A stretch of 64,000 bases of DNA. It comes from Acidobacteriota bacterium. Its GTDB lineage: Bacteria; Acidobacteriota; Blastocatellia; Pyrinomonadales; Pyrinomonadaceae. Shown here piece after piece: positions 50,974-60,476 of the stretch. The stretch is taken from assembly GCA_016700175.1 (NCBI GenBank), contig CP065003.1, forward strand, positions 630,001 to 694,000, given 5' to 3'. The notes beneath the pieces are model-generated. The model had not been told where the DNA came from. It worked only from the letters and a program-made list of their open reading frames with translations, and made no database searches. A program made the position numbers and the translations under genes. Every line of letters begins with the position of its first letter. Within the stretch, counting starts at the first letter, position 1.

Positions 50974-51753
50974 ATGGCTGAAGATTACTTTAAGGAAAAA
51001 ACCGTCTTCCTTACCGGCGCTTCGAGCGGGATCGGCGCCGAGATGGCGGTTCAGATGGCCCTCAAGGGAGCGAAGCTCGGTCTGGTCGCCCGACGCGAAT
51101 CGGAGCTCGAAAGGGTTGCGGAGGCCGTGCGCGAAGTCGGCGGCGAAGCGCGAGTCTTCCCGGCGGATGTGACGGAAGCGGCCTCCTTGCGGGCGGCCGC
51201 CGACGCGTTCAGAAGCGAGTTCGGCTCCATCGACGTGATGATCGCCAACGCCGGCGTAAGCGGCAACAACCGCGAGACGCAGATGATCGCACCGGAATCG
51301 GTCGCTAAGGTGATCGGCATCAATCTGCTGGGTGCCGTAAACTCGGTTGCCGCGGTGCTTCCCGAGATGCTCGAGCAGGGAAGCGGGCATCTTGTCGCGA
51401 TCTCGAGCCTTGCGGGGTACCGGGGGCTCCCGAAGTCCGCGGCGTATTCCGGGAGCAAGGCGGGAATGACGGCATTCTTCGAAAGCCTGAGGGTCGACTT
51501 CGGCCCTAACGGCATCGATGTCTCGATAATCGCGCCCGGATTCATAAAGACTCCCCTGACGTCCGGTAGAAAGAAAAAGCTCCCTTTCTTGCTCGAGACC
51601 GAGGACGGCGCCGCGCGGATCGTGCGGGCGATCGCGGACAAGAAGAAGTTCTACGCCTTTCCCTGGCAGCTTGCCACCATCGTCCGGATTTCGAGCATTC
51701 TTCCTCCTTCGATCTACGACCGGATCGCAGGCCGCGCAAGGTATCGCGAATAG
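50974..51753 (+). CDS. Short-chain dehydrogenase/reductase
   Basis: 259 residues of the classical SDR fold. The NAD(P)-binding motif is TGASSGIG (residues 15-22), NAG is at 92-94, the catalytic Ser lies near 144 and the YSGSK catalytic pair is Tyr158-Lys162. Arg40 in ARRESE suggests NADP preference. The C-terminus (DKKKFYAFPWQLATIVRISSILPPSIYDRI) is typical of a subgroup that includes enzymes acting on acyl or steroid substrates. The substrate is unknown. The gene precedes uppP on the same strand. Confidence 0.9.
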   Translation: MAEDYFKEKTVFLTGASSGIGAEMAVQMALKGAKLGLVARRESELERVAEAVREVGGEARVFPADVTEAASLRAAADAFRSEFGSIDVMIANAGVSGNNRETQMIAPESVAKVIGINLLGAVNSVAAVLPEMLEQGSGHLVAISSLAGYRGLPKSAAYSGSKAGMTAFFESLRVDFGPNGIDVSIIAPGFIKTPLTSGRKKKLPFLLETEDGAARIVRAIADKKKFYAFPWQLATIVRISSILPPSIYDRIAGRARYRE

Positions 51754-51834
51754 CGCGCGGGTTTTGACGATACCCCCGAAAAGTCGGACAATGCCCCTGT
51801 TGAGTATTAAGCGCCCGGCTCCCGCACCTTTCGT

Positions 51835-52722
51835 ATGGATCTTCTTCAAGCGATCATCCTTGGCATCGTCCAGGGCCTGACCGAGTTCATCCCCGTAAGT
51901 TCAACAGCGCACCTGGTTTTCGCAAGCCGGTACACGGGCATTTATGGCGGAAATCCCGAACAGATCACTGCGACGATGGCCGTGATCCAGCTCGGGACGC
52001 TTGCCGCGGTTTTCGTGTACTTCGCGCAGGACATTTGGAACATTTCGACCTCGTTCGTGCGCGACCACCTCGCGCTCATCGCCGGGAAGAGGAAGGAGAT
52101 CGAAGGGGAGAACAAGAAGCGCCCGAGGTGGCTTTCCGACGAGTCGTGGCTCGGCTGGATGATCGTCGCGGGATCGATCCCGGTCAGCATTGTCGGCCTC
52201 GCGTTCAAGGAGACGATCGAGGGCGCGTTGACGAAAGATCTCTGGATCATCGCCACGATGCTAATCTTCGTGGCGGTCCTTCTGCAGATCGCGGAGTATT
52301 TCGGGCGGCAAAGGAAAGGGATCAAGGAACTGGGGATCGGCGAGGCGCTTCTCGTGGGCACGGCGCAGGTTCTCGCGCTAATGCCGGGCGCGAGCCGGTC
52401 GGGATCAACGATAATGGGAGGCCTCTTCGCGGGGCTCTCGAGGGAAGCGGCTGCGCGATTCTCGTTCCTGCTGATGATCCCCGCGATCACGGCCAGCGGG
52501 CTGCTCGAGTTGGTCGAGGCCTGGCATATTCTTCCGGAAGGAAGTTTCGTCCCGCTTTTCGCGGGAACCGTCGCGGCGGGGATCGTCGGATACCTGTCGA
52601 TCTGGTTTCTCCTCGCCTATCTGCGGAGATACACGACGACCGTGTTCGTCGTTTACCGGATCATCCTCGGCGCCGCCATTCTGTTATTGTTGTGGCAGGG
52701 AATCCTGAGCGCTCGTGTCTAG
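51835..52722 (+). CDS. uppP: Undecaprenyl-diphosphatase UppP (BacA)
   Basis: 295 residues, polytopic. UppP removes a phosphate from undecaprenyl diphosphate so the lipid carrier can be reused for peptidoglycan and O-antigen synthesis. The two active-site motifs are GLTEFIPVSSTAHL near the N-terminus and MPGASRSGST in the middle, both typical of BacA. About eight helices are visible. An extra charged loop (about 80-105, IAGKRKEIEGENKKRPRW) is longer than in E. coli BacA. RecJ follows 43 bases later. Confidence 0.96.
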   Translation: MDLLQAIILGIVQGLTEFIPVSSTAHLVFASRYTGIYGGNPEQITATMAVIQLGTLAAVFVYFAQDIWNISTSFVRDHLALIAGKRKEIEGENKKRPRWLSDESWLGWMIVAGSIPVSIVGLAFKETIEGALTKDLWIIATMLIFVAVLLQIAEYFGRQRKGIKELGIGEALLVGTAQVLALMPGASRSGSTIMGGLFAGLSREAAARFSFLLMIPAITASGLLELVEAWHILPEGSFVPLFAGTVAAGIVGYLSIWFLLAYLRRYTTTVFVVYRIILGAAILLLLWQGILSARV

Positions 52723-52765
52723 CGCACGGAGTTCCCGCCACGTCACCGCCTCACCCTGGTGAACT

Positions 52766-54463
52766 ATGAAACGCTGGATACAAAAAGAACACGACCTGGA
52801 CCTTGTCCGCGCTTTTGCCGAAGAGACAGGCCTTCCGCCTCTGATTGCTGCGCTTCTCATCTCGCGCGGGTACGGTGACGCGGATTCGGCGGACCGTTTC
52901 CTGAACCCTTCGTACACTCATCTTCACGACCCGTATCTTCTCAAGGACATGGACAAGGCCGTCAAGCGCATTCTGCAGGCGGTAGAGAACAGGGAGAAGA
53001 TACTGATCTGGGGCGATTACGACGTAGACGGAACCACCGGGACGGTCGTGCTCAGAAAAGCGCTTGAAATGATCGGGGGCGAAACCGGTTTTCATGTGCC
53101 CCACAGGTTCACCGAGGGCTACGGCCTCAACATTCCCGCGCTTGAGGAAGCCAAACGCGACGGATACTCGCTGGTGATCACCGTCGATTGCGGAAGCACG
53201 TCCTTCGAGCCGATAGCCTGGGCGAAAGAGCACGGTCTCGACGTGATCGTCACAGACCACCACCTCACAAAGGGCGAGGGACTTCCCGAAGCTTTCGCCG
53301 TTGTGAATCCCAATCGTCCCGACTGCGAGTACCCGGACAAGCATCTTGCCGGGGTCGGCGTCGCGTTCAAGCTCGCGCACGCTCTTCTTAGGGAGAAAGG
53401 AAAAGAGGCGGCTGTGCCTCACTTCCTGAAGGTAGTTGCTATAGGCACGATCGCCGACGTGATGAAGCTTACAGGCGAGAACCGCGCCATCGTGGCAGTC
53501 GGGCTTGCCGATCTTCCCTCGACAGTCAATTACGGACTTCGGGCGCTCATCGAGGTCGCCGACTGCAGGGACGAGATGACCAGCTACGACATAGGTTTCC
53601 GTGTCGCCCCCAGGATAAACGCCGCCGGCAGGATGGACGCGGCGCGCCACGTTGTCGAGTTGTTCGAAGCGGCGGATTTCGGCGGAGCCCGCAAACTCGC
53701 GGAGTACCTCAACCGTAAGAACATCGAACGCCAGAAACTGCAGAAGGAGATCACGGAAAAGGCTCTGACATCGGTGCTGGAGAACGGCGGCTCGGAGGCG
53801 AGATTCGTTGTCGCACACGGAAACGACTGGCACAGGGGTGTCATCGGGCTCGCCGCGTCGAAGATCGCGGAGAAACTGCATCGCCCGTCGATCGTGATCT
53901 CTGTAGAGGACGGCATGGGCCACGGTTCGGCAAGGAGCATCTCGGATTATCATCTGCTCGAAGGTCTCGACACGTGCGCCGATCTGTTCGAAACCTACGG
54001 GGGTCACGCCGCCGCGGCCGGAATGCGGATCAGGCCGGAGAACATAGGCGAACTCGCCGAGCGTCTCAACGCCCACGCTGCCGAAAATCTCTCCGAGGAC
54101 AGCCTTGTGCCCGAGGTCCGTATCGACGCACCGGTTTCGAGCGCCACGCTGACGCTGGAATTGACCGAGGACCTGAAGAAACTGGAGCCGTACGGTCAGG
54201 GAAACCCGAAGCCGGTTTTCGCCACGCCCGGACTGACGCTGACGGACGATCCGTTCGTGATGAAGGAAAAGCATTTGAAGCTGAAGCTCCGGGACCGGGA
54301 GGGAAAGCATTTCGAAGTGGTCTGGTGGGACGGTGTTGAACGCTCGGCGGAACTCGACCTGGCGGTCGGGAACGTCTATGAACTCGCACATACACCAGAG
54401 CCGAACACGTGGCGAGGCACGACACGGCTTCAGCTCAATCTAAAGGACATACGGCCTATGTGA
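52766..54463 (+). CDS. recJ: Single-stranded DNA exonuclease RecJ
   Basis: 565 residues of the DHH/DHHA1 family, a 5'-to-3' single-strand exonuclease in recombination and mismatch repair. Motifs run in order: GDYDVDGTTG, TVDCGSTS, VTDHHLTKGE (DHH), ALLREKGKE, FRVAPRINAAGR and GGHAAAAGM of the DHHA1 domain, with the C-terminal OB-fold (about 455-560, LEPYGQGNPKPVF). The length is typical. It lies 43 bases after uppP and upstream of the LPS-export genes. Confidence 0.95.
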   Translation: MKRWIQKEHDLDLVRAFAEETGLPPLIAALLISRGYGDADSADRFLNPSYTHLHDPYLLKDMDKAVKRILQAVENREKILIWGDYDVDGTTGTVVLRKALEMIGGETGFHVPHRFTEGYGLNIPALEEAKRDGYSLVITVDCGSTSFEPIAWAKEHGLDVIVTDHHLTKGEGLPEAFAVVNPNRPDCEYPDKHLAGVGVAFKLAHALLREKGKEAAVPHFLKVVAIGTIADVMKLTGENRAIVAVGLADLPSTVNYGLRALIEVADCRDEMTSYDIGFRVAPRINAAGRMDAARHVVELFEAADFGGARKLAEYLNRKNIERQKLQKEITEKALTSVLENGGSEARFVVAHGNDWHRGVIGLAASKIAEKLHRPSIVISVEDGMGHGSARSISDYHLLEGLDTCADLFETYGGHAAAAGMRIRPENIGELAERLNAHAAENLSEDSLVPEVRIDAPVSSATLTLELTEDLKKLEPYGQGNPKPVFATPGLTLTDDPFVMKEKHLKLKLRDREGKHFEVVWWDGVERSAELDLAVGNVYELAHTPEPNTWRGTTRLQLNLKDIRPM

Positions 54464-54612
54464 CCGTGTCCGGCCGCTGCTTTTGGTATACTCCGAAGTA
54501 CTTACGGACCTTCCCGGGAATCGGCAGCGAGCGTTTTGGACTTGTTTCCCATCCGAAGGCGGAACCTCATTATCAACGACCCGTCCGGCGGGCTTGCCGG
54601 AGCAATAGCCGA

Positions 54613-57366
54613 GTGACCGAAGACAAGAAGAACGACCTCGAAAAATTTCACCTGAGGGCGCGCCTGCCTTACATACTGCGCGGCGTCGCCATTGTCGGTG
54701 GGATTGCGGCAGTTCTGGCAGTCGCCGTGGGCCTATATTTGGGAAGCTTCAGGCAGGAGTTCCGGATGAAATCGCTTCCGACGACGCTTTCCGAGAACGT
54801 CGTCGCCGTCGTCAACGGATACGAGCGAAAAGAATCTGAGAATTCCGTGCTCAAGTATGTCATTCGCGCCGACAAGGCAACGACGTTCGACGACGAGCAC
54901 CAGGAGCTTGAGAAAGTCATTCTTGAGGTTTACGCCGACGGCGACGTCTCGAAGGCCGACAAACTTCGTGCGGACAAAGCGATCTACGTTCCGGTCTCGA
55001 AGGACAGCAAGGATTTCAGGATCTTCTTCGCGGGAAACGTCGTCATCGACACCCGTGACCGTCTTAACGTCCGTACCGACCAGCTCACGTACACGAAATC
55101 GACCGAGACAGCTGATGCGGAAGAATATCTTCAATTTTCCAGGGAGAACATCTCGGGAAACGCGGTCGGGGCGGTCGTCAGGATCGAGCAAGAGACTCTT
55201 GAATTGCTCAGCGACGTGGAGATCTTCGCGGGACCCGGTGAGCCCAGACAGGATTTCGCACAGCCGGAACTTAAGGCAGCCGAGCTGAAGGCCGGAAAGG
55301 CGTTCGTCGACCAGAAGGCCGGAACGATCGACCTGACGGGCAATGTCGACGTCTTTGTGGTCCCTCAGAAGGGAAGCGATCTCGAAAGACCTACCAGGAT
55401 CGAAGGCTCGACCGCAAGGGCTTTTCTCGAGGATAAGCAGCTTAGAAAGGTGGAGGTTAACGGCAGCGCGAAGGTCACTCAGGAGAAGGACGCTGCCGGC
55501 GGGTTCACGAATGCTTCGGCCAGGAAGATAACGGCTCATATCGACGAGGGGTTGTCAGGGCTGGATCTTGAAGGCGAGGTCAGTATCGAATCCGCCGCAG
55601 GGCGAGAGGAGCCGTCCAGGATCGTTTCGAACACGGCGGAGTACCGCACCGCCGGCGAGGTCTTTGAGCTTGACGGGAACGTGCGGATCGATTCCGTCTC
55701 GAACGCCAGGAAGACGTCGATCGCGGCTTCGCACGCGGTTTACAGGCAGAAGGCTGGAGAGGTGTACCTGACTGGAGGCGCTACGGTGACCCAGGGAACA
55801 GATACCGTCGGAGGCAGCCAGATCAACGCTACTCTTTTTCCCGACCGCGGACTCAGGACGGCCGAAGTGCTCGGTAGTGCTTTCCTCCGTCAGGCGACCA
55901 AGGAAAGAAGGTCGCAGTTGAATGCGCCCGAAATACGTTCGAGATTCGCGAAGAACGGCAATATTTCGAGCGCGGTCGCCCTCGGAGGCAGTGAGATCGA
56001 GGTAATACCGCTGGGCAGAGTCGGGTACTCGAAATATTCCCTGACCACCAGGACCCCTCTCGAGATGCTGTTCGCGCCCGACGGCAAGCCTGCGACAGCG
56101 AAAAGCAAGGGCCGTACGACGATAAGGCTCGTCGCTGAGGGATCGGGGCCCGACGTTTCGGACAAGATCATCACGGCGGATTCGGTGAACTCTAAATTCA
56201 GGGCCGGCACGGATGAGCTTGATACGGCAGAGGCGAACGGCAACGCGGAACTCGTGATAATCCCGAAGTCTCTGTCGCAGGGGAAATACAGGACGCAGAT
56301 CAACTCCCCCAGATTCGTTTGCGATTTTTACGGCGCGAACAACGCACGTTCCTGCACGGGAGCCGGGAGTTCGACAGCACGCAGGAAGCCTCTTTGGGGC
56401 AACGCAGGTCCGGACCAGATACTCAATGCGAACCGGTTCGTCGCTTCATTCGATCAGAATAGCCAGGACATAAGCAGCCTTGAGGCCATAGGCAGCGCGA
56501 AGTTCTCTGAAGGAAACCGGAACGGGATCGCCGACAGGATCAGGTTCGTCTCCGCCAGCCAGACAGCGAGCCTTCGCGGCGGGGAGCCGGTGCTTTGGGA
56601 CGATTCGGGCCGCGTCCGGGCGAAGGAGATCGATTGGGACGTAAGGAACGAACGCTCGTCGATGGCAGGCGGCGTGAGCGCGACATATCATAAACAGAGG
56701 GCCGATGCCGCATCGACGCCTTTTGCGGAAGCGAATTCGCCTGTATTTGTCTCGTCGCAGAGCGCCCAGTTCGATCACAAGGCCGAGACCGCCGTTTTCA
56801 CTGGAAATGCTAGAGCCTGGCAGGACAACAACTACGTCAGAGGCGACAGGCTCTTGATAGATCAGGCGGCGGGCCGTTTTTACGCCGAAGGGAATGTGGA
56901 GAGCCTTCTTTACGACGCGCAGAGAACGGTCGGCGGAAAACGTACGTCCGTTCCGGTCTATGCCGCCGCGGGATCTATGCTCTACATCGACGGAGACCGC
57001 CTCCTTCGTTACCAGAAAGGGGTCGATATCCGCCAGGGCACAGACCGCATAAGGGCCGGGTCAGCCTCCGTCACGCTCAACCGGAACAACGAACTCGTCA
57101 GTACCGTCGCCGAGAAGAACGTCGAGATCACCCAGCCCGGACGCCGTGCCACAGGCAGCTATGCACGGTACGACACGGCCGAAGAAGTGATAGTGCTAAG
57201 GGGAGATCCGGCGACCGTCAGCGATCAGGAACGCGGCTCTTCAAGGGGAAGGGAAGTGGTCGTGAATCTGAAACAAAAACTGATCACGGGGAGCGGCGGC
57301 GACGGACAGGGGGGCACGGGCCGGATCAGGTCCGTCTACAAGCTCAAAGAAGGCGAGCGGAATTGA
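54613..57366 (+). CDS. Giant LptC/LptA-like (OstA-domain) LPS transport protein
   Basis: 917 residues from a GTG at 54613; a longer frame overlaps recJ. One N-terminal membrane helix (about 18-46) is followed by an LptC-like domain (about 47-200) and then several LptA/OstA beta-jellyroll domains in a row, recognised by repeats such as AERGNVRIDS-like strands (GNVDVFVVPQ, GNVRIDSVS, GNARAWQDNNY, GNVESLLYD). LptC and LptA normally are separate proteins of under 200 residues each that carry LPS across the periplasm. Here they seem fused and extended. lptB follows after 98 bases, supporting an LPS-export role. Confidence 0.8.
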   Translation: MTEDKKNDLEKFHLRARLPYILRGVAIVGGIAAVLAVAVGLYLGSFRQEFRMKSLPTTLSENVVAVVNGYERKESENSVLKYVIRADKATTFDDEHQELEKVILEVYADGDVSKADKLRADKAIYVPVSKDSKDFRIFFAGNVVIDTRDRLNVRTDQLTYTKSTETADAEEYLQFSRENISGNAVGAVVRIEQETLELLSDVEIFAGPGEPRQDFAQPELKAAELKAGKAFVDQKAGTIDLTGNVDVFVVPQKGSDLERPTRIEGSTARAFLEDKQLRKVEVNGSAKVTQEKDAAGGFTNASARKITAHIDEGLSGLDLEGEVSIESAAGREEPSRIVSNTAEYRTAGEVFELDGNVRIDSVSNARKTSIAASHAVYRQKAGEVYLTGGATVTQGTDTVGGSQINATLFPDRGLRTAEVLGSAFLRQATKERRSQLNAPEIRSRFAKNGNISSAVALGGSEIEVIPLGRVGYSKYSLTTRTPLEMLFAPDGKPATAKSKGRTTIRLVAEGSGPDVSDKIITADSVNSKFRAGTDELDTAEANGNAELVIIPKSLSQGKYRTQINSPRFVCDFYGANNARSCTGAGSSTARRKPLWGNAGPDQILNANRFVASFDQNSQDISSLEAIGSAKFSEGNRNGIADRIRFVSASQTASLRGGEPVLWDDSGRVRAKEIDWDVRNERSSMAGGVSATYHKQRADAASTPFAEANSPVFVSSQSAQFDHKAETAVFTGNARAWQDNNYVRGDRLLIDQAAGRFYAEGNVESLLYDAQRTVGGKRTSVPVYAAAGSMLYIDGDRLLRYQKGVDIRQGTDRIRAGSASVTLNRNNELVSTVAEKNVEITQPGRRATGSYARYDTAEEVIVLRGDPATVSDQERGSSRGREVVVNLKQKLITGSGGDGQGGTGRIRSVYKLKEGERN

Positions 57367-57464
57367 ACTTTTCCCGCAACGCATTAAAATGGAAACGAAT
57401 TGGCCGGATATCGCCAGGCGCGGTGTTCGGCCATTCTGATACCTAACTCGGATAGTATCCACCT

Positions 57465-58211
57465 GTGAATAACGGTTCGAACGCCAGAAAGGAGACCCTA
57501 AGCGCGGAGCATCTTCAGAAGACCTACGGGAAACGCCGTGTAGTCGACGACGTGAGCCTCGAGGTTTCGAAAGGCGAGATCGTCGGCCTGCTCGGTGCGA
57601 ACGGAGCGGGAAAGACCACGACCTTCTACATGATGGTCGGTCTGGAAAGAACCGAGCGCGGCGACATCTACCTCAACGGTGAGAACGTGACTATACTGCC
57701 GATGTACCTTCGTGCGAGGCTTGGTCTCGGCTACCTTCCGCAGGAGCCTTCGATCTTTCGAAGGCTCACCGCCGAGCAGAACATTCTTGCCGTCCTCGAA
57801 ACGATGAAGATGACCCGGCAGCGCAGGCTGGACCGCCTTGAAGAGCTGCTTGAGGAATTCGGGATCACCCACGTACGGAAGACCCGAGGCGACTCGCTTT
57901 CCGGCGGCGAGCGCCGCAGGGTCGAGATCGCCCGCTGCCTGGCGACCGAACCGGAATACATACTGCTCGACGAGCCGTTCGCGGGGATAGACCCGATCGC
58001 AATCGAGGACATCCGCGACATCATTCTCTACCTCAAGGGCCACGAAATAGGGATCCTGATCACCGACCACAACGTCAGGGAAACCCTTGGTATCACCGAC
58101 CGGGCCTACATCATGGCCGAGGGTCGGATCCTCAGGAGCGGCCAGCCCGCGGAACTGGTCGAGGACGAAGAAGTTCGGCGCCTCTATCTGGGCAAGAGGT
58201 TCCGTTTGTAG
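57465..58211 (+). CDS. lptB: LPS export ABC transporter ATP-binding protein LptB
   Basis: 248 residues from a GTG. Walker A GANGAGKTT, Q-loop YLPQEPSIFRRLT, signature LSGGERRR, Walker B ILLDEPFAGID and the H-loop in LITDHNVRETL match LptB closely. LptB drives extraction of LPS from the inner membrane with LptFG, which are not in the window. It comes between the LptC/LptA-like protein and rpoN, the same order as in many Proteobacteria. Confidence 0.96.
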   Translation: MNNGSNARKETLSAEHLQKTYGKRRVVDDVSLEVSKGEIVGLLGANGAGKTTTFYMMVGLERTERGDIYLNGENVTILPMYLRARLGLGYLPQEPSIFRRLTAEQNILAVLETMKMTRQRRLDRLEELLEEFGITHVRKTRGDSLSGGERRRVEIARCLATEPEYILLDEPFAGIDPIAIEDIRDIILYLKGHEIGILITDHNVRETLGITDRAYIMAEGRILRSGQPAELVEDEEVRRLYLGKRFRL

Positions 58212-58220
58212 GGCCAAATT

Positions 58221-58250
58221 TTCACTTTTGAGTTTCTTATCGGTTATAAT
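58221..58250 (+). promoter_or_regulatory. Candidate sigma70 promoter for rpoN
   Basis: TTCACT (58221-58226) and a perfect TATAAT (58245-58250) are separated by 18 bases, 64 bases before the rpoN start. The -10 lies in GGTTATAATACC, a perfect-ended inverted repeat. Confidence 0.4.
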
Positions 58251-58313
58251 ACCGGTGCGTTCGAATAATCCCCCCAAGCGCCGCTATCTTCGAAATGAAG
58301 ACGCCGGATACAG

Positions 58314-59903
58314 ATGTCATCTCTTAGGCTAACTCAGAAATTGCAGCAAAAGATGGTGCTGACGCCTCAGCTGAGGCAACGCATTGAAATGCTGCAGATG
58401 ACCACCCTCGAGCTGAGCGAGCTTATTCAGCAGGAACTGGACGAGAACCCGATCCTCGAAGAGGTGCAGACCGAAGAGGAGATCCGCGAGCTTGCGGAGA
58501 AGATCCTGGATCAGAACGCCGACGGAACCGAGCGCGAATTCGATGAGCCGGACTCCGCGGGCGACAGTGAAAGAGACTGGGAGGATTCCGACTACGAAGC
58601 CGGGTCGGCGGAACTCAACGGCCACGACGGCGATGTGTCGGATGAGACGGCGTCCGCGATCGAAGATTCGGTTTCGGGAGATTCGGACGACGGAGAAAAC
58701 GAGGATTCTTCAGACCCTTTCGACGATGTGGACCTGGGCCGCGAGTTCCAGGACTATCTGGACCCGGGCTACAAGACCCAGGAGTTCGAGTACAAGGAAG
58801 ATTCGCCCAGTTTCGAGCAGTTCCTCTCCGGATCTGAATCCCTCTCCGAGCACCTTGAATGGCAGCTTCATCTTCAGAAGCTCGACAAGGAGGTCGAACT
58901 GGCGGCCGTCGCGGTTATAGGCAATCTGGATGAGTACGGACGGCTGAACGCCGACGACGAAGAGATCAGCGCGATGACGGAGTGCTCGCTGGAGGCCGTG
59001 GAGGAAGCCAGGAGAGTGGTCCTTCAGCTCGAGCCGGTCGGCTGCGGTGCGCGGGACGTTAAGGAATGCCTTGTTGCGCAGCTCGAAAGCCGCGGTGAAG
59101 GCGACAGCCTCGCGGCGGAGCTTGTCCGGGACCACTTCGAAGACCTGCAGCCGCACCGGCTCCAGCACCTCTCGAAAAAAACGGGACTCGGCCTCGAGGA
59201 ACTGGATGAGGAGATCGACAAGATCCGCATCCTGAATCCCTATCCCGGCCGGGAATACAGTGACGAAAAGCCCATCTACGTGTCGCCCGAGGTCTATATC
59301 GAAAAGGTCGAGGGCGATTACGTGATCTACTTCTCCGACAGCGGAAGCCCCCGTTTGAGGATCAGCCAGACCTACCAGCAGATGCTTTCGAAGGATGAGA
59401 CTTCGAAGGAGACCAAGGATTTCATAAAGGACAAGGTGCGCTCTGCGGTCGATCTTCTGAGAAACATAGAGCACAGGCGGCAGACGATCTACAAAGTTGT
59501 CGAGTGCATAGTGCGGCGTCAGTCCGAGTTCCTGGATCACGGGGTCGAGAAGTTGAAGCCGATGATGCTGAAGGACATCGCGGAGGACATCGGAATGCAC
59601 CTTTCGACCATTTCGAGAGTGGTCAACCGCAAGTACGCCCACACGCCGCAGGGCGTGATAGAACTGAGGCGCTTCTTCAGCGAGGGGATGATGAACGAGG
59701 ACGGAGAGGAGGTCTCGACCAGGATCCTGAAGCTGAAGATCAAGAAGATGATCGAGGAAGAGGATTCGAAGAAACCCCTTACCGACGACAAGATCGCCAA
59801 GCGCCTGGGCCGCGACGGCGTGAAGCTTTCACGACGTACGGTCGCCAAGTACAGGGACCAGATGAACATCCCGGGCTCGAGGGAACGGAAAGTCCTGATC
59901 TGA
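58314..59903 (+). CDS. rpoN: RNA polymerase sigma-54 factor
   Basis: 529 residues. Region I is the Gln/Leu-rich LTQKLQQKMVLTPQLRQRIEMLQMTTLEL. Region II (about 60-170) is unusually long and acidic (DSERDWEDSDYE, DSDDGENEDSSDPFDD). The core-binding region contains EPVGCGARDVKECL. The helix-turn-helix and DNA-binding region has DIAEDIGMHLSTISRVVNRKY, and the RpoN box is SRRTVAKYRDQMNIP, one residue off the usual ARRTVAKYRE. Sigma-54 needs enhancer-binding ATPases. Next to hpf, hprK, rapZ and PTS genes it resembles the proteobacterial nitrogen-PTS locus. Confidence 0.97.
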   Translation: MSSLRLTQKLQQKMVLTPQLRQRIEMLQMTTLELSELIQQELDENPILEEVQTEEEIRELAEKILDQNADGTEREFDEPDSAGDSERDWEDSDYEAGSAELNGHDGDVSDETASAIEDSVSGDSDDGENEDSSDPFDDVDLGREFQDYLDPGYKTQEFEYKEDSPSFEQFLSGSESLSEHLEWQLHLQKLDKEVELAAVAVIGNLDEYGRLNADDEEISAMTECSLEAVEEARRVVLQLEPVGCGARDVKECLVAQLESRGEGDSLAAELVRDHFEDLQPHRLQHLSKKTGLGLEELDEEIDKIRILNPYPGREYSDEKPIYVSPEVYIEKVEGDYVIYFSDSGSPRLRISQTYQQMLSKDETSKETKDFIKDKVRSAVDLLRNIEHRRQTIYKVVECIVRRQSEFLDHGVEKLKPMMLKDIAEDIGMHLSTISRVVNRKYAHTPQGVIELRRFFSEGMMNEDGEEVSTRILKLKIKKMIEEEDSKKPLTDDKIAKRLGRDGVKLSRRTVAKYRDQMNIPGSRERKVLI

Positions 59904-59953
59904 GGATCGGAGTATTTAGATCGCTTTGTTTGAAACAACACGAGGTTGACCAA

Positions 59954-60307
59954 ATGAAATTCGAGTACACAGGAAGGCATATCGAGGTAACGCCGGCAAT
60001 CAGGAAACACGTGGAAGACCATTTCTCGAAGATCGACCATCTTTTCGGGAAAGATGACAATCACGCCCACATCATCATCGAGGTCGAGCGCGGCCAGCAT
60101 CGTTCCGAGATCGTAGTCAAGTTCAGGAATCAGGTGATCGCCGCGAACAGTTCGGAAGAGGATATGTATCTTTCTCTCTCTCACTCGATCGACAAGATCG
60201 AAAAACAGGCCCTCAGGCTCAAGAACAAGATCATCGACAAGTCGCACAAGGCAAAGAAGGTCGGCGAAGTGATAGCGCCCTCCCGGGAGCCGGACACGGC
60301 TCAATAA
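59954..60307 (+). CDS. hpf: Ribosome hibernation promoting factor (short HPF/RaiA type)
   Basis: 117 residues from ATG 59954; a frame running from 59504 is only a shadow of rpoN. It has the HPF pattern MKFEYTGRHIEVTPAIRKHVEDHFSKI, EVERGQHRSEIVVKF and DMYLSLSHSIDKIEKQ. Short HPF binds the 30S decoding site and dimerises or silences ribosomes in stationary phase. A long C-terminal dimerisation domain is absent, and a charged tail follows. The position directly after rpoN is conserved in many bacteria. Confidence 0.94.
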   Translation: MKFEYTGRHIEVTPAIRKHVEDHFSKIDHLFGKDDNHAHIIIEVERGQHRSEIVVKFRNQVIAANSSEEDMYLSLSHSIDKIEKQALRLKNKIIDKSHKAKKVGEVIAPSREPDTAQ

Positions 60308-60313
60308 GGTCAA

Positions 60314-60362
60314 GGTCCCAGGCTCCAACTTCCAGGTTCCGGGTTCAAGATTTGAGGTTTCG
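60314..60362. repeat. Heptamer array (GGTTCCN family)
   Basis: Seven in-phase units GGTCCCA, GGCTCCA, ACTTCCA, GGTTCCG, GGTTCAA, GATTTGA, GGTTTCG start 7 bases after the hpf stop codon. Confidence 0.8.
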
Positions 60363-60432
60363 AGAGCCGGGACCGGGCTTCGAACTCAGGCCTGAAGACG
60401 AGAAACCCGGCGCTGCTTTTTCGGGTAAGCGC

Positions 60433-60474
60433 TGACCATTGACCGATGGTCGATAAGCATTGAACAATGCACCG
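60433..60474. repeat. Heptamer array abutting the hprK start codon
   Basis: Six in-phase units TGACCAT, TGACCGA, TGGTCGA, TAAGCAT, TGAACAA, TGCACCG end two bases before the GTG of hprK, so the array occupies the whole ribosome-binding region. Confidence 0.75.
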
Positions 60475-60476
60475 CT

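Noticed and set aside
59504..59953. Extended frame fusing a protein to HPF
   Set aside because: The upstream part is rpoN read in another frame; HPF begins at ATG 59954 with the conserved MKFEYTGRHI.
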